NCBI RefSeq assembly: GCF_000093085.1
Contig: NC_014219.1
Span: forward strand, 2,906,384 to 2,970,383
Direction of reading: 5' to 3'
DNA length: 64,000 bases
Source: [Bacillus] selenitireducens MLS10
GTDB lineage: Bacteria > Bacillota > Bacilli > Bacillales > Salisediminibacteriaceae
Shown: piece by piece, positions 46,001 through 55,772 of the stretch
How positions within the stretch are numbered: position 1 is the first letter of the stretch
Layout: the number at the start of each line of letters is the position of its first letter
The notes under the pieces: model-generated
The model's database searches: none
Told to the model about the DNA's origin: nothing
Seen by the model: the letters and a program-made list of their open reading frames with translations, nothing else
Translations under genes and position numbers: made by a program

Positions 46001-47522
46001 CATCGCCGTCGGTATTGCCAAGGCTGGGGCTGATTTCATCACCCTCTCCGGCTTTGACGGCGGAACAGGTGCTGCACGTGTCCATGCCCTGCAGCATGTT
46101 GGACTCCCTGCGGAAATCGGTGTCAAGGCGGCTCATTTCGCCCTCCTTGAATCCGGTCTTCGGCATAAAGTGGAGATTTGGGCTGACGGCGGCGTGAAGA
46201 GTGCCCTCGATGCCGCGAAACTTATGCTGCTCGGTGCGAACCGCATCGGCTTTGGTACGCTCTCGATGATTGCCGTCGGCTGTACCGCTTGCCGCGGCTG
46301 TCACCTTGACACGTGTCACGTCGGGATTGCCACCCAGATTGAATCGGAAGCACAGGCGAAAGAACACGGCCTCCGCCGGTTCGTGCCCCGTGAATATGAC
46401 ATGGCCGTATCCGGCCTGACAACGATGTTCGGTGCTTTCGGTGAAGAACTGAAACGCATTACCGCTTCACTCGGTTTCGAACGCACCCAGGATATGGTCG
46501 GCCGCTCTGACCTCCTTGAGCAGGTTCGCGGCTTCGATCAGATGGATCTTGAAAGCCTCCTTGCCACCCTGCCTGAGCAGGAGCTGACACCGTTCGATCC
46601 GCCGCAGGCCCAGGAAGTGCCGCAGGAACAGGAACTTGCCGTCGCCGCAGGGGCAGAATTCGACTACCTCGACGCAAAGGCAAGCGAGCTGACGGAATCA
46701 CGCACATTCGAATCCGTCACGGCAGAACAGCGCATCCTCGGAAGCCGCGTGTCCTGCCACCGCGTCCGCAATAAGCTTGACGGCTCGTATCGTGAGCTGC
46801 CGGAAGTGAATCTGACCTATTCAAAAGGCTCGATTCCAGGGAACGGACTCGGCGCCTACAACAGTGAAGGGGTTAATATCTCCATCACCGGAGGTGCCCA
46901 GGACGGGGTCGGAAAGACCTCCTTCGGCGGTTCCTTCAAGATCTTCAAAGCGAAGGGCGGCAACGGACAGCTGATTAACGGTTCCGTCGGAAAAGGGGCC
47001 GGCTACGGTGCCCAGCGCGGGACGTTCATCATTCAGGGGAATGCCGACTCCCGTGCCGGGATCCGTTTGAGCGGCGCTGACATGATCTTCGGCGGACGCG
47101 TCACGTCCCCGATTGAAAAGAACAAGCATTATAACCTCGGTATTCACGCCAACATGAAAGGGTTCGCCTTTGAATACATGACGAACGGCCGCGGCCTTGT
47201 CATGGGTGACCCTGGACCGTGGATGGCTGCCGGTATGACCGGCGGGGTCGTCTACCTCCGCCATGACCCGTCTGTCGGGCTTGACGAGGAAACCCTGAAC
47301 AGCCGTGTTGCCAAAGGGGCGAAAGTGGTCATTGAGAAGCTGAACGATAAGGGTCTCGATGATGTGACCGAACTTCTCCGCCTCTACAAAAAGGAGCTTG
47401 AAGCAATCGGACAGGCTGAAGAAGCCGCCTATGTTCAGGAGCTTCTGAAAGATCCGGAACAGCACTTCATGCAGGTTGTGCCTGAGAAACAGCAGGCTGA
47501 TCCTGCCGTTTCCACAGAATAA
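43020..47522 (+). CDS. gltB: Glutamate synthase large subunit
   Basis: The 1500-residue GOGAT has a GATase II domain with the N-terminal nucleophile Cys (C24, DSCGIVAF) after a short propeptide, a central domain, the FMN barrel with the 3Fe-4S cysteines (CTACRGCHLDTC), and the C-terminal beta helix (GQLINGSVGKGAGYG). It makes two glutamates from glutamine and 2-oxoglutarate. TTG 43014 has better spacing from GGAGGT than ATG 43020, so the start is uncertain by two codons. No small subunit gltD lies beside it, so it may use ferredoxin or a distant GltD. Confidence 0.93.
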   Translation: MHMTELKKELQRFRGALKQEHDSCGIVAFIEKERVPTKANIDQTIDALLKMNHRAGFINHEGDGVGIQMDIPRALWEKKLTSAGADAKSAQSSSFVVGHLFINETDETGKYQQEMKDAFKQNGLNLIFESTNETRRNALGPIALQAEPVFWQVALTADGMDSRTLRAKLFDLTIKFEENTDVHVASLSHESAVYKVMGAGDILPKYFPDLADEDVASTVTLGHNRYSTNTLSNFFRVQPFSVIGHNGEINTIAKLRDEARMIDVPLVDGGSDSQDLNRILDTLVSTHGLSLFEAMEVIFPPIINEMKHYPDELKDLYTYLREAWGHFAQGPAGIISRAGDEMVFSVDSLGLRPVWMLETETSFIFGSEQGIFTTDQYYREPKPFAPGEKVALRRNDEGTAEVYWYDDLQQDVLQSFSERLHVSGTGSRLETKQPAKSGLNVFTQTLNPSVYAANGWDREHIQLIEQMADKGVEPIRSLGHDTPLAAMHPGRKNVADFIKESVAVVTNPAIDRDREMEHFSTRVIIGRRPSLFAKSDIRTVIELDSPVIAEGIAGEAIQKEHRHPSLESVIDTFSSSKEFIRLQAVRYEDESIEEALARLVSEAQEAIESNKSLVLLDDQGMHEEDAYWLDPHLAVSAVDQGLTKSRHRRDCSLIIRSGSIRSLHDIAVIFGLGADLVLPHIMFSTAIDEDGTPAVKLFEALNKGLEKIISTIGIHELRGYGRLFSSMGLHEDIEDTLNIVNFLGSKKLGYNFEAMKAEGAERKADYEAEKARPGKTFHVFPRIWKALGDVASGAINYEEFGEKIAEQEDKNPTTIRHLTALKKLESNVKPENVSTKVGKHDMPFIISSMSFGSQNETAFRAYAEAADRLNMISFNGEGGEIKDMLGKYPNTRGQQIASGRFGVNVELVNSTNLLEIKIGQGAKPGEGGHLPGSKVTDKVAAARNATTGSDLISPSNNHDIYSIEDLAQMVTEIKTANDQAKVCVKVPIVPNIGTIAVGIAKAGADFITLSGFDGGTGAARVHALQHVGLPAEIGVKAAHFALLESGLRHKVEIWADGGVKSALDAAKLMLLGANRIGFGTLSMIAVGCTACRGCHLDTCHVGIATQIESEAQAKEHGLRRFVPREYDMAVSGLTTMFGAFGEELKRITASLGFERTQDMVGRSDLLEQVRGFDQMDLESLLATLPEQELTPFDPPQAQEVPQEQELAVAAGAEFDYLDAKASELTESRTFESVTAEQRILGSRVSCHRVRNKLDGSYRELPEVNLTYSKGSIPGNGLGAYNSEGVNISITGGAQDGVGKTSFGGSFKIFKAKGGNGQLINGSVGKGAGYGAQRGTFIIQGNADSRAGIRLSGADMIFGGRVTSPIEKNKHYNLGIHANMKGFAFEYMTNGRGLVMGDPGPWMAAGMTGGVVYLRHDPSVGLDEETLNSRVAKGAKVVIEKLNDKGLDDVTELLRLYKKELEAIGQAEEAAYVQELLKDPEQHFMQVVPEKQQADPAVSTE

Positions 47523-47539
47523 CCATCATGCATCTGAAC

Positions 47540-47566
47540 CTCCGGCCAAACGGCCGGGGGTTTTCC
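47540..47566 (+). terminator. Terminator of gltB
   Basis: CTCCGGCC / GGCCGGGG stem with AAAC loop, followed by GTTTTCC. Confidence 0.75.
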
Positions 47567-47651
47567 CATGGTATTGAAATTCAAGCAAATCCGGTGTATT
47601 GTAGATAGTTGACAACCATTATCGGATTTCGTGAAAGGATTTTGACCAACA

Positions 47652-48734
47652 ATGAGGCTAGGAGCCCGTATTTTCAAAACAGGACTTTCCGTCACCCTTG
47701 CTCTGTATGTGGCAGGCTGGCTCGATTTTCAGTCACCCGCGTTCGCTGCGCTGGCCGCGTTCTTCGCCGTTCAGCCTTCGGTCCGAAAAAGTCTGACGCT
47801 TATTTGGGATCAGGTTCAGGCCAATGTGTTAAGTGCCATTCTTGCCGTTGTATTCGTTCTCGCCTTCGGCCAGGAACCGTTTGTCGTCGGTGCGGTCGTC
47901 CTGTTAATCATTGCGATTCACATCCAGCTGAAGAAAGAAGCGATTATCCCTCTTGCCGTTGTGACTGCGATTATTATTATGGGCAGCCCGACAACGGATT
48001 TCATGGAGCTTGCCTTTAACCGCTTTCTCCTCATCATGATCGGCGTTTTCTCCGCCTTTGCGGTGAACCTTGTGTTCCTTCCGCCGAAGCATGAGAATCA
48101 GCTGTACCACAAGATCACCGACGTTAATGACGACATCATTCAGTGGATTCGGCTTCTCCTTCACCACGAGGTCGATTACCGCACACTGAAAGAGGATCTC
48201 AAAAAACAGCGGGATCAGCTGAACAAGATTGATGAGACGTATCTCCTCTATAAGGATGAGCGGGGCATCTTCCGTAAACAGGAGTATGCCACCTTGCGAA
48301 AAGTCGTCCTGTTCAGACAGATGATCCGTTCAACCAGACAGGCCCACCGCATACTAGAGAACCTGACGATGAACGATAACCTGATTCACCAGCTTCCTGA
48401 AGACATGGCCCAGACGCTAAGGCTTCAGCTCGACGACATTACCAACTACCACGAGCGGATTCTTCTGAAATATGCGGGCAAGGTCAAACCCCATGCCACC
48501 GAAGACTATTATGAAGAGGTGTCTTCCGGGAAAAAAGTGCTGATGACGGGCTTTTTAAAAACCAGGAATGACTCGGATTTCGAAGAGACCGACTGGATGA
48601 CCTTCCTCCCTGTCGTCGCACAGGTCATTGAGTACTGTGATGACATTGAATACCTCGATCGCCTCGTTGACCGCTTTTATAATTACCACACAGAGGACAA
48701 TGAAGTCTTTATTAAAGAACGCAGTGATTATTAA
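47652..48734 (+). CDS. Aromatic acid exporter (ArAE/FUSC) family membrane protein
   Basis: The 360-residue protein has an N-terminal membrane domain of about six helices (1-145) and a helical cytosolic C-terminal half. The signature AALAAFFAVQPSVRKSL is that of the ArAE_1/DUF939 group. It falls in the position of ygaE next to gsaB and the YgaD-type ABC gene in B. subtilis. ATG 47652 has only a distant AAAGGA site. Confidence 0.82.
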   Translation: MRLGARIFKTGLSVTLALYVAGWLDFQSPAFAALAAFFAVQPSVRKSLTLIWDQVQANVLSAILAVVFVLAFGQEPFVVGAVVLLIIAIHIQLKKEAIIPLAVVTAIIIMGSPTTDFMELAFNRFLLIMIGVFSAFAVNLVFLPPKHENQLYHKITDVNDDIIQWIRLLLHHEVDYRTLKEDLKKQRDQLNKIDETYLLYKDERGIFRKQEYATLRKVVLFRQMIRSTRQAHRILENLTMNDNLIHQLPEDMAQTLRLQLDDITNYHERILLKYAGKVKPHATEDYYEEVSSGKKVLMTGFLKTRNDSDFEETDWMTFLPVVAQVIEYCDDIEYLDRLVDRFYNYHTEDNEVFIKERSDY

Positions 48735-48751
48735 ATCGACGGAAACCACCA

Positions 48752-48799
48752 AAAAAAGTCGACCGACGCCACGATCATTGGACGTTGGTCGACTTTTTT
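48752..48799. terminator. Bidirectional terminator
   Basis: A 17-bp stem AAAAAAGTCGACCGACG / CGTTGGTCGACTTTTTT lies between convergent genes. Confidence 0.85.
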
Positions 48800-48827
48800 A
48801 GGTCCGTTCCCTTTCATTCAATCTGAG

Positions 48828-49175
48828 TCAGCCGGTCTGTTCTTTTAACTTCATCACGCTTAAAACATTTGCTGTAACCAGCGACAAAAACAGTCCTGCA
48901 GAGAAAACCGTGGCAACCCCCACCGTGAATGTCCATACGAGGGCCCCGATGATATAGATTGAAAACGCCGAGAGTAGGACGATCCCTGTCCAAACGAGCC
49001 ATTTTCTTCCCTTCATATAGCCAATCAGGCTGAGTAGCGACAGCACCGACCCCAGCACCCCTGTCATTGCCAAAGCGCTCTGTCCTTCCCGCCAGAAATC
49101 CATCCCGTTTAACAAAAATACCGCGCTCAATAAGGTCAGATAAAAAATGATGAACTTGCTTTTTCTCAACGGCAT
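48828..49175 (-). CDS. Small membrane protein, four predicted TM segments
   Basis: The 115-residue hydrophobic protein begins MPLRKSKFIIFYLTLLS with helices at about 8-25, 36-53, 58-78 and 83-107. ATG follows GGAGGGGATGCC. Not recognised. Confidence 0.6.
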   Translation of the reverse strand: MPLRKSKFIIFYLTLLSAVFLLNGMDFWREGQSALAMTGVLGSVLSLLSLIGYMKGRKWLVWTGIVLLSAFSIYIIGALVWTFTVGVATVFSAGLFLSLVTANVLSVMKLKEQTG

Positions 49176-49279
49176 CCCCTCCAGTATATGTACGCTTCTT
49201 TTCTCACTTTACCACACTCTGGCCGATCTCATGACATCCGATTGCCATCTTCCGGCAAACAGCTTGAAGCATACAAAAT

Positions 49280-49320
49280 AACCTGTATCCGAAGGACCGT
49301 TGATCCTTCAGACACAGGTT
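49280..49320. terminator. Terminator of the ABC exporter gene
   Basis: A long stem AACCTGT..CGAAGGA / TCCTTCAGACACAGGTT lies just after the ABC exporter stop; the plus side ends TTTTTC. Confidence 0.65.
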
Positions 49321-49345
49321 TTTCTTTTGCTTGCTCGTCAGGTTG

Positions 49346-51088
49346 TCAGTTCAGGTTCTGCACCTGAAACAGGTTATAGTAAGGTCCCTGTTGCTTCATC
49401 AGTTCTTCGTGCGACCCGGATTCAACGACCCGGCCCTGATCGATGACGAGGATCTTGTCCGAGTGCGTGATGGTCGAAAGCCGGTGGGCGACGATAAACG
49501 TCGTGCGGTTTTCCGCGAGTCGGAATAGAGACTGCTGAATGAGGCTCTCGCTCTCAAGATCAAGGGAACTTGTCGCTTCATCAAAGATGAGGATCTCCGG
49601 GCTTTTCAAAAAGACCCGGGCAATGGCGACGCGCTGCTTCTGTCCCCCTGAGAGTTTCACCCCGCGCTCTCCGATGTTCGTTTCATAGCCGTACGGCAGG
49701 TTCATGATAAAATCATGGGCATTGGCGGCCCGTGCTGCCTCGTACACCTCTTCATCCGTCGCATCCGGACGTCCCATGCGAATATTGAACATGACGGAAT
49801 CACTGAAGATGATGTTGTCCTGCAGGACCATGCCGATCCGGTCCCTCAGTGAGCGCATTTGATAGTCCCGGACGTCCCGACCGTCAACGAGGATGCGTCC
49901 CCCGGTCACATCATGAAACCGCGGGATCAGGCTCATGATCGTACTCTTGCCTCCCCCGCTCATGCCGACAAGGGCAACGGTCTGTCCGGACTCGACGCGG
50001 AAATTCATGTCCTGTAAGAGCGTTTCCCCGTCCTGATAGGCAAAGGCCACATCTTCAAAGATGACTTCGCCCTTAGGAAAGCGGTACGGAACGGCGTCCG
50101 GTTTGTCTTCAATATCGTACGTCTCGTCGGCGAGCTCAAAGACGCGGTCCATGGACGCAATCGACTGGGTGATCGTCGTCGATGAGTTCACGAGACGGCG
50201 AAGCGGGTTATAGAGCCGGTCCATATACGCCACAAACGCCACCATCGTCCCAACGCTAATGCCGTTCTGAATGACGAGGAGTCCGGCAACCCCGATGACC
50301 ATGACCGGTGCAATATCCGTAATCGTGTTGACAACGGCAAAGGTCTTCGCATTCCACTTCGTATGGTCAATGGCTTTATTGAGAAAATGATTGTTCTGTC
50401 TTTGGAACTGTTGCTGCTCGTAATCCTCAAGGGCAAAGCTGCGGATGACATTCATCCCCTGCAGCCGTTCATGCAAATGTCCCTGTACTTCGGCAAGCGC
50501 CTGCGAGCGCTCCCTTGTGAGCATCCGGAGTCGCGAATAGAAATACTTTATCGCAAAGCCGTAAAGCGGCATGAGCGAGACGGCAATGAGCGTGAGCCAC
50601 GGATCCATCGTAAGCATAATAATGATGGCAACGACGATCGTAAAAAGATCGAGCCAGATGTTCATCATGCCGGTGATGATGAAGTTCTTCGTCTGTTCGA
50701 CGTCGTGAATGACCCGTGAGATCACCTCTCCCGACTTCCGGTTCGCATAAAACTGCAGACTGAGCTTCTGCAGATGATGAAAGAGCTGATCGCGGATGTC
50801 ATAGAGGATCTTGTTTCCCGTCCACTGGGCAAAATATTGCCGGTAGTATTCAATCGGCGGTCGGAACACAATAAAAATGACCAGCACAATGGACATGAGC
50901 CAGATCAGTTCATTGATTTGTTCTGCTGTCGTCATTTGACCGGAACCGATGATGTCATCGATGACATACTTCATGATGAGCGGAATGACGAGGGGAATCC
51001 CGAATTTCAACATCCCCACGACCACTGTGATCGCGATCTCTTTCCAGTACGGTTTTATGTATCTCATGTATCGTCTGACGCTGCCCAC
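49346..51088 (-). CDS. ABC exporter, YgaD type (fused membrane and ATPase domains)
   Basis: The 580-residue half-transporter has six membrane helices (1-310) and an ATPase domain with Walker A GMSGGGKST, signature LSGGQKQRV, Walker B ILIFDEATSS and switch His in AHRLS. It should work as a homodimer exporting lipids or drugs. GTG 51088 is preferred: GGAG lies 9 nt upstream and the resulting start VGSVRRYMRYIKPY equals that of YgaD-type proteins. The ATGs upstream sit on or too near the site. Confidence 0.88.
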   Translation of the reverse strand: MGSVRRYMRYIKPYWKEIAITVVVGMLKFGIPLVIPLIMKYVIDDIIGSGQMTTAEQINELIWLMSIVLVIFIVFRPPIEYYRQYFAQWTGNKILYDIRDQLFHHLQKLSLQFYANRKSGEVISRVIHDVEQTKNFIITGMMNIWLDLFTIVVAIIIMLTMDPWLTLIAVSLMPLYGFAIKYFYSRLRMLTRERSQALAEVQGHLHERLQGMNVIRSFALEDYEQQQFQRQNNHFLNKAIDHTKWNAKTFAVVNTITDIAPVMVIGVAGLLVIQNGISVGTMVAFVAYMDRLYNPLRRLVNSSTTITQSIASMDRVFELADETYDIEDKPDAVPYRFPKGEVIFEDVAFAYQDGETLLQDMNFRVESGQTVALVGMSGGGKSTIMSLIPRFHDVTGGRILVDGRDVRDYQMRSLRDRIGMVLQDNIIFSDSVMFNIRMGRPDATDEEVYEAARAANAHDFIMNLPYGYETNIGERGVKLSGGQKQRVAIARVFLKSPEILIFDEATSSLDLESESLIQQSLFRLAENRTTFIVAHRLSTITHSDKILVIDQGRVVESGSHEELMKQQGPYYNLFQVQNLN

Positions 51089-51160
51089 GTTCATCATCTC
51101 CAAATCATCACGTATCATGCCACTGCCATTCGCAGCGGTTTCTCATGTTCACACAGGAAA

Positions 51161-51181
51161 AGAGGACCTGTTAAGTCCTCT
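51161..51181 (-). terminator. Terminator of the DUF402 gene
   Basis: AGAGGAC / GTCCTCT stem with a 7-nt loop, followed on the minus strand by TTTTCC. Confidence 0.7.
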
Positions 51182-51186
51182 CCCCG

Positions 51187-51714
51187 TTACCGGTAATGCA
51201 AAAAGCGCTCATACCAGTATTCAATAAATCCCGGTTCAAAGGGGCCTTTTTGCTGACCCACCCAGGAAATCAGTTCATCCACTGCTTTCTTCATGATGAC
51301 TTCGATCTCCGGCGGATAGTTCATCTGCCGCTTATGCATCCTGAACTCATCTTCATCCAACAGTTTGAACGTCATATCCGGAAACACTTTGATATCCAAA
51401 TCATAGTCGATATACTTCAGTGCCTCTTCATCATACGTAAACGGCGTGCCCAGATTACAGTAATAGTACATGCCATCATCACGAATCATGCCGATGACAT
51501 TGAACCAGTGATTGGCACTGAAATAACAAATTGCCGGTTCTCTCGTTCGCCATGACCGTCCGTCTGATTCATGAACGAGAATCCGGTCGTTGCCTCCGAT
51601 AATCTCCTGAGACGTTCCTTTCAAAATGATGGTTTCCTCCCACACGCGATGGAGCGTACCATTGTGTTTATAACTCTGTACTTCAATATTGCTGCCTACG
51701 ACAGGAAAATTCAC
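51187..51714 (-). CDS. ntdP: Nucleoside tri-/diphosphate phosphatase, DUF402 (YgaC)
   Basis: The 175-residue DUF402 protein has the fold signature [20 protein letters not shown] and the metal-binding acidic cluster [26 protein letters not shown]. Members hydrolyse NTPs and NDPs. GTG 51714 follows AAGGAG; the upstream frame is antisense to the DUF3939 gene end. It matches ygaC next to ygaD in B. subtilis. Confidence 0.9.
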   Translation of the reverse strand: MNFPVVGSNIEVQSYKHNGTLHRVWEETIILKGTSQEIIGGNDRILVHESDGRSWRTREPAICYFSANHWFNVIGMIRDDGMYYYCNLGTPFTYDEEALKYIDYDLDIKVFPDMTFKLLDEDEFRMHKRQMNYPPEIEVIMKKAVDELISWVGQQKGPFEPGFIEYWYERFLHYR

Positions 51715-51767
51715 AGCGGTACTCCTTCCTTTTCCACTACACAGGCTTGCGGTGTGTGACCATCCGG

Positions 51768-52202
51768 TCAGACGGATGCAAATAAAGGGCAAAAGGAGGG
51801 GGGTTCCGACAGATAATGCTTCAGTTTTTGAAAGTTGACCTTCCGGGACGGATCGCCGGGGATAACCGGTTCCGAGCCGGTTTCAAGTACATACTGGTCC
51901 ACGGCAATCTGACAGCGGTCAATATAACCGGGCAGTTCCGCTTCTTCAAAGACCTCGTACGTCTCCCTCGACATATAGAAGGGCTGATCCGGCAAACCGC
52001 CCAGATCATCGGCCAATAGTTCAAAATCAATTTCATTATTCGTATGAATGATGGTGCGTAAAGGGATCTCTTCAGAACTCCGTTCCGCAAATCGGTTCAC
52101 GGCTCTTCGGACATCTTCGATCGTCACGGTGACGGTCTCGAATTGCCGCTTCGGTTCTTCGCTGTCAGTCGCTGATGTCTGTTTTCGTTTGCGAAACCCC
52201 AT
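51768..52202 (-). CDS. DUF3939 protein
   Basis: The 144-residue soluble protein has the DUF3939 pattern: [43 protein letters not shown] and the Asp-rich turn [16 protein letters not shown]. The N-terminal 20 residues are basic and disordered. It precedes ntdP on the same strand by about 50 bp. Function unknown. Confidence 0.75.
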   Translation of the reverse strand: MGFRKRKQTSATDSEEPKRQFETVTVTIEDVRRAVNRFAERSSEEIPLRTIIHTNNEIDFELLADDLGGLPDQPFYMSRETYEVFEEAELPGYIDRCQIAVDQYVLETGSEPVIPGDPSRKVNFQKLKHYLSEPPSFCPLFASV

Positions 52203-52479
52203 CCATGCATCCTCCTCCGATATGATATGTCCTCACACAGTCACAGAACCTGATAGTTTCCAAACAATGTCTTGGTTTCTCTTTCATTATACTACTCTGA
52301 ACGCAAGAATGAAATGAAACCCCTGTGGATATACCGTTTTTTTTGAATCTGAGGTTCGACCAAGGCAATGACGCCAGAAAAAAGATTGCAATAAAATGCT
52401 TCTCATACAACCATTTTCCATCTATAATCAAGTTAAAAGATAAGACTGGTAACAGTCTGAAAAAAGGGGCCCTTCTTTT

Positions 52480-55400
52480 ATGAAAAAACTATTCATCGCC
52501 ATTGCTGTTTTCCTGATCCTTCTGTTTGCACCTGCAGTTGTTTGGTTTATGGGTGATGACGATGTGTTTCACGTGTCAATCATCAACAAAACAGCTCCGG
52601 ATGAATCTTACCGTGAACACCACAGTCTCACCTGGCTGTTGAATCACGAGCGGTATACGAAAGAAGACGGCACCGTCTACGATGTCGTGGAGGACTACTA
52701 CGGGTTTCTCCCCAACGAAGCTGAGGAACATTACGACATCCGGCATCTGCCCGATCAGTACGCCGAAACCGACCTAATTTATATCGCGGATACTTACGGC
52801 GTCTATGAAGAAGATCTGCCTTGGACTGATCTTACCCAAGAGGAGAATCCAGGTCCGCCAAACCTGATCTACGGCGGATTTGAGCGACAGGAATGGGACG
52901 CCATCCGTGCTGCGGTGGAGATGCAGGGGACAGATCTGATTATGGAATTTAACAGCTTCGCCTCCCCGACCCCTGCTGGAGTCCGGGAGGATGTCCTTGA
53001 ATTCCTTCGGGCGGACTGGGATGGCTGGATCGGCCGGCATTTCAACAACCTCGAAGCGGACGGTGGAGAAATCCCGCTTTGGGTGATCACACGCTACGAG
53101 GAACAGTATGGCAACTGGGGTTACGAAGGGGAAGGCTTTGTCCTGATCAACGATCTGTCTGAAGAGATCGTCATCCTCTCGGAAGAAGCCATGGATGTGA
53201 CGGATCCTTCGATTCATGTGAGCTTTACAGAACGGGGGCAAGAGGCTTTCGGGCTCCCGGACAGTCCGCATTATGCCTACTGGTTCGACATTTTGGCTTA
53301 CGATCACCCGGGTGATGTACTTGCCTATTATGACTGGGAATTAAACGATCAGGGAATCGATAAGCTTGATGAGTACGGAATCCCGACACAGTTTCCGGCG
53401 ATTCTCCACCATGAGCGTAACGATGCTCAGGTGTATTACTTTGCCGGCGACTATGCGGATGTTCCGGACATGCCCGCCTTCCATCAGTACAGCTGGTATC
53501 CGAATATCCGCTCTCTCCTCTCCATCGGAGCCGTTGAAGCGGAAACCCGTTTCTTCTGGCGCACCTATGCCCCGATGATGATCACCCTGTTCGATCAGTT
53601 TCAGAACGGCGGAGATCGTCACGAGGTGAGTGAGCCTCAGGATACGACTGTCCTCCAGGCAGATCAGGACGGCATCCGTTATCCGGCAAGGGTGAACGGC
53701 CCCGATTTCGAAGTGTACAAGGACGGAGAGTGGGAGCCGTTTCTCTTCAAAGGCATCAACATGGGCATGGCCAAACCCGGGGTCTTCCCGGGAGAAGCGG
53801 CGATCACCCGGGATGAATATGACCGCTGGTTCGAACAGATCGGTGAGCTCAATGTCAACGTAATCCGGAACTACACGTTGCATCCGCCGGCCTTTTATGA
53901 AGCCCTCCATGATTACAACCAGGAAGCCGATGAACCGCTCTACCTGCTCCATGGGGTCTGGATTGACGAAGAGCCTCTCGAAGAAACCCTCGATGCCTTC
54001 ACCCCAGAGATCACAGAAGAATTTCAAGAGGAGATCCGAACCATTGTCGATGTCATTCACGGGAACGCTGTTGTAAATCCTGAGCCTGGTCATGCTTCCG
54101 GGATTTATTCGAGAGACATCTCTCCTTACGTGATCGGATGGGTACTTGGCATCGAATGGTACCCGGTCATGGTCGATCAGATGCTTCAGGACTATCCGGA
54201 TCTCGGTGATTACAGTGGTGACTTCGTCTTTACCGAATCCGCTGAGCCAATGGAAGTATGGATGGCGGATCAGTTTGAGTTCCTGATGGATTACGAAATC
54301 GACGAATATGAAAGCATGAGGCCGTTAAGTTTCACAAACTGGGTAACAACGGACAACATCGATCAGCCGGCAGAGCCGAACCTCGAAGAAGATATGGCCA
54401 CTGTCAATCCGAATACGATCCGTCTGAGAGAGGGACCGGATGAAGTCGGTATGTTCGCTTCGTATCACGTTTATCCGTATTACCCGGATTTTCTGAACAT
54501 CGAAGAAAGCTACACCGAATTTATCGATCACAGGGGTGAACCGAATAATTACGCAGGCTATTTGCGTGATTTGGAGGACGCCCACGAGATCCCGGTTCTC
54601 GTCGCGGAATTCGGCATTCCCGCTTCAAGAGGACTGACCCACCGTAATCCATTCGGCTGGAATCAGGGGTTCATCGAAGAAACGGAACAAGGAGAGATTC
54701 TCATCCGGCTGTATGAGGACATTGTGGAGACCGGTATGCTCGGCGGACTGATCTTCACCTGGCAGGATGAATGGTTCAAACGGACCTGGAATACAATGGA
54801 CTATGACAATCCGGACCGGCGTCCGTTCTGGTCCAATGCCCAGACGAACGAGCAGCACTTCGGGCTATTGAATTTTGACCGGCTTAAAGTAAAGGTCAAC
54901 GGTATCGATGACTGGACCGACGGCCAAACGATCATCGACAGACCGGACGGCCGCATGACGAACCTGACGGTGGATCATGATGAACGGTATCTGTATATCA
55001 AGAGTGAATTCAGTGAAATGGATAACGCATTCTGGGATGATCATCAGTTTGAGATGTATGTCAGTACGAGGGAGAATGAAGGTATTGATGTCACACTCCC
55101 GGTTCGTGATGAGACAATGAAAGCTGATTTTCATCTGACAATCGACGGCCGTGACGATGCGTCAATCCGTATTGCCGGCAACTATGATTCCTTTTTGTAT
55201 GATTACAGCGAAGACGGCTTCACCGATGAGCTGCTTACGCTCGATTCCGAATTTCATCCGATCCGACTCGCCTTAAACCGTGAACAGATGAGACCGGACA
55301 CTGAAGAGATCCTGCCGTTTGAGGCTTATGAAGCAGGCGAACTCCGATTTGGCATCGGAGATCCGGCTCACGAGGAGCATGATTCGCTTTCTGATTACTA

Positions 55401-55695
55401 TTTCAGTGAAGAAACCGGCATTCTGGAGATCCGGATTCCGTGGATGCTCTTAAATGCAAGAGATCCGAGTCAACGGGAGTTTATGGGTAACGTATTTGAA
55501 GACGGCACAGATGCATCTGTTTTTATTGACGGAATCGACCTTGTGGCGATGCTGATGGAAGATGACACGGCCGTTGCCTCTTCGATGCCTGTTTTCCGCT
55601 ATGAGTGGGAAACCTGGGACCTCCCTCAGTATGAAGAACGCCTGAAAGATTCCTATCACATCGTCCAGGAATTCTTCCGGACGGTTGATCAATAA
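52480..55695 (+). CDS. Large surface-anchored glycoside-hydrolase-like protein, very acidic
   Basis: The 1071-residue protein has an N-terminal membrane anchor or signal (4-24). Residues about 30-380 are an unassigned domain. A TIM-barrel region (about 400-780) starts FLFKGINMGMAKPG. Two likely catalytic acids are E559 (VLGIEWYP) and E710 (VLVAEFGIPAS), spaced as in clan GH-A. Residues about 800-1070 form a beta-sandwich resembling a family-9-type carbohydrate-binding module. Asp/Glu excess suits an outer protein at high salt. It converges on the GT2 operon and may trim or modify that polymer. Confidence 0.65.
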   Translation: MKKLFIAIAVFLILLFAPAVVWFMGDDDVFHVSIINKTAPDESYREHHSLTWLLNHERYTKEDGTVYDVVEDYYGFLPNEAEEHYDIRHLPDQYAETDLIYIADTYGVYEEDLPWTDLTQEENPGPPNLIYGGFERQEWDAIRAAVEMQGTDLIMEFNSFASPTPAGVREDVLEFLRADWDGWIGRHFNNLEADGGEIPLWVITRYEEQYGNWGYEGEGFVLINDLSEEIVILSEEAMDVTDPSIHVSFTERGQEAFGLPDSPHYAYWFDILAYDHPGDVLAYYDWELNDQGIDKLDEYGIPTQFPAILHHERNDAQVYYFAGDYADVPDMPAFHQYSWYPNIRSLLSIGAVEAETRFFWRTYAPMMITLFDQFQNGGDRHEVSEPQDTTVLQADQDGIRYPARVNGPDFEVYKDGEWEPFLFKGINMGMAKPGVFPGEAAITRDEYDRWFEQIGELNVNVIRNYTLHPPAFYEALHDYNQEADEPLYLLHGVWIDEEPLEETLDAFTPEITEEFQEEIRTIVDVIHGNAVVNPEPGHASGIYSRDISPYVIGWVLGIEWYPVMVDQMLQDYPDLGDYSGDFVFTESAEPMEVWMADQFEFLMDYEIDEYESMRPLSFTNWVTTDNIDQPAEPNLEEDMATVNPNTIRLREGPDEVGMFASYHVYPYYPDFLNIEESYTEFIDHRGEPNNYAGYLRDLEDAHEIPVLVAEFGIPASRGLTHRNPFGWNQGFIEETEQGEILIRLYEDIVETGMLGGLIFTWQDEWFKRTWNTMDYDNPDRRPFWSNAQTNEQHFGLLNFDRLKVKVNGIDDWTDGQTIIDRPDGRMTNLTVDHDERYLYIKSEFSEMDNAFWDDHQFEMYVSTRENEGIDVTLPVRDETMKADFHLTIDGRDDASIRIAGNYDSFLYDYSEDGFTDELLTLDSEFHPIRLALNREQMRPDTEEILPFEAYEAGELRFGIGDPAHEEHDSLSDYYFSEETGILEIRIPWMLLNARDPSQREFMGNVFEDGTDASVFIDGIDLVAMLMEDDTAVASSMPVFRYEWETWDLPQYEERLKDSYHIVQEFFRTVDQ

Positions 55696-55701
55696 TCATT
55701 G

Positions 55702-55744
55702 AAAAATCCGCATGAACGCTCAACCGGCGTCCATGCGGATTTTT
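55702..55744. terminator. Bidirectional terminator
   Basis: AAAAATCCGCATG / CATGCGGATTTTT stem between the convergent glycosidase and GT2 genes. Confidence 0.85.
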
Positions 55745-55772
55745 GCTTTTGTTATGGTATTGACCTCTCCGG

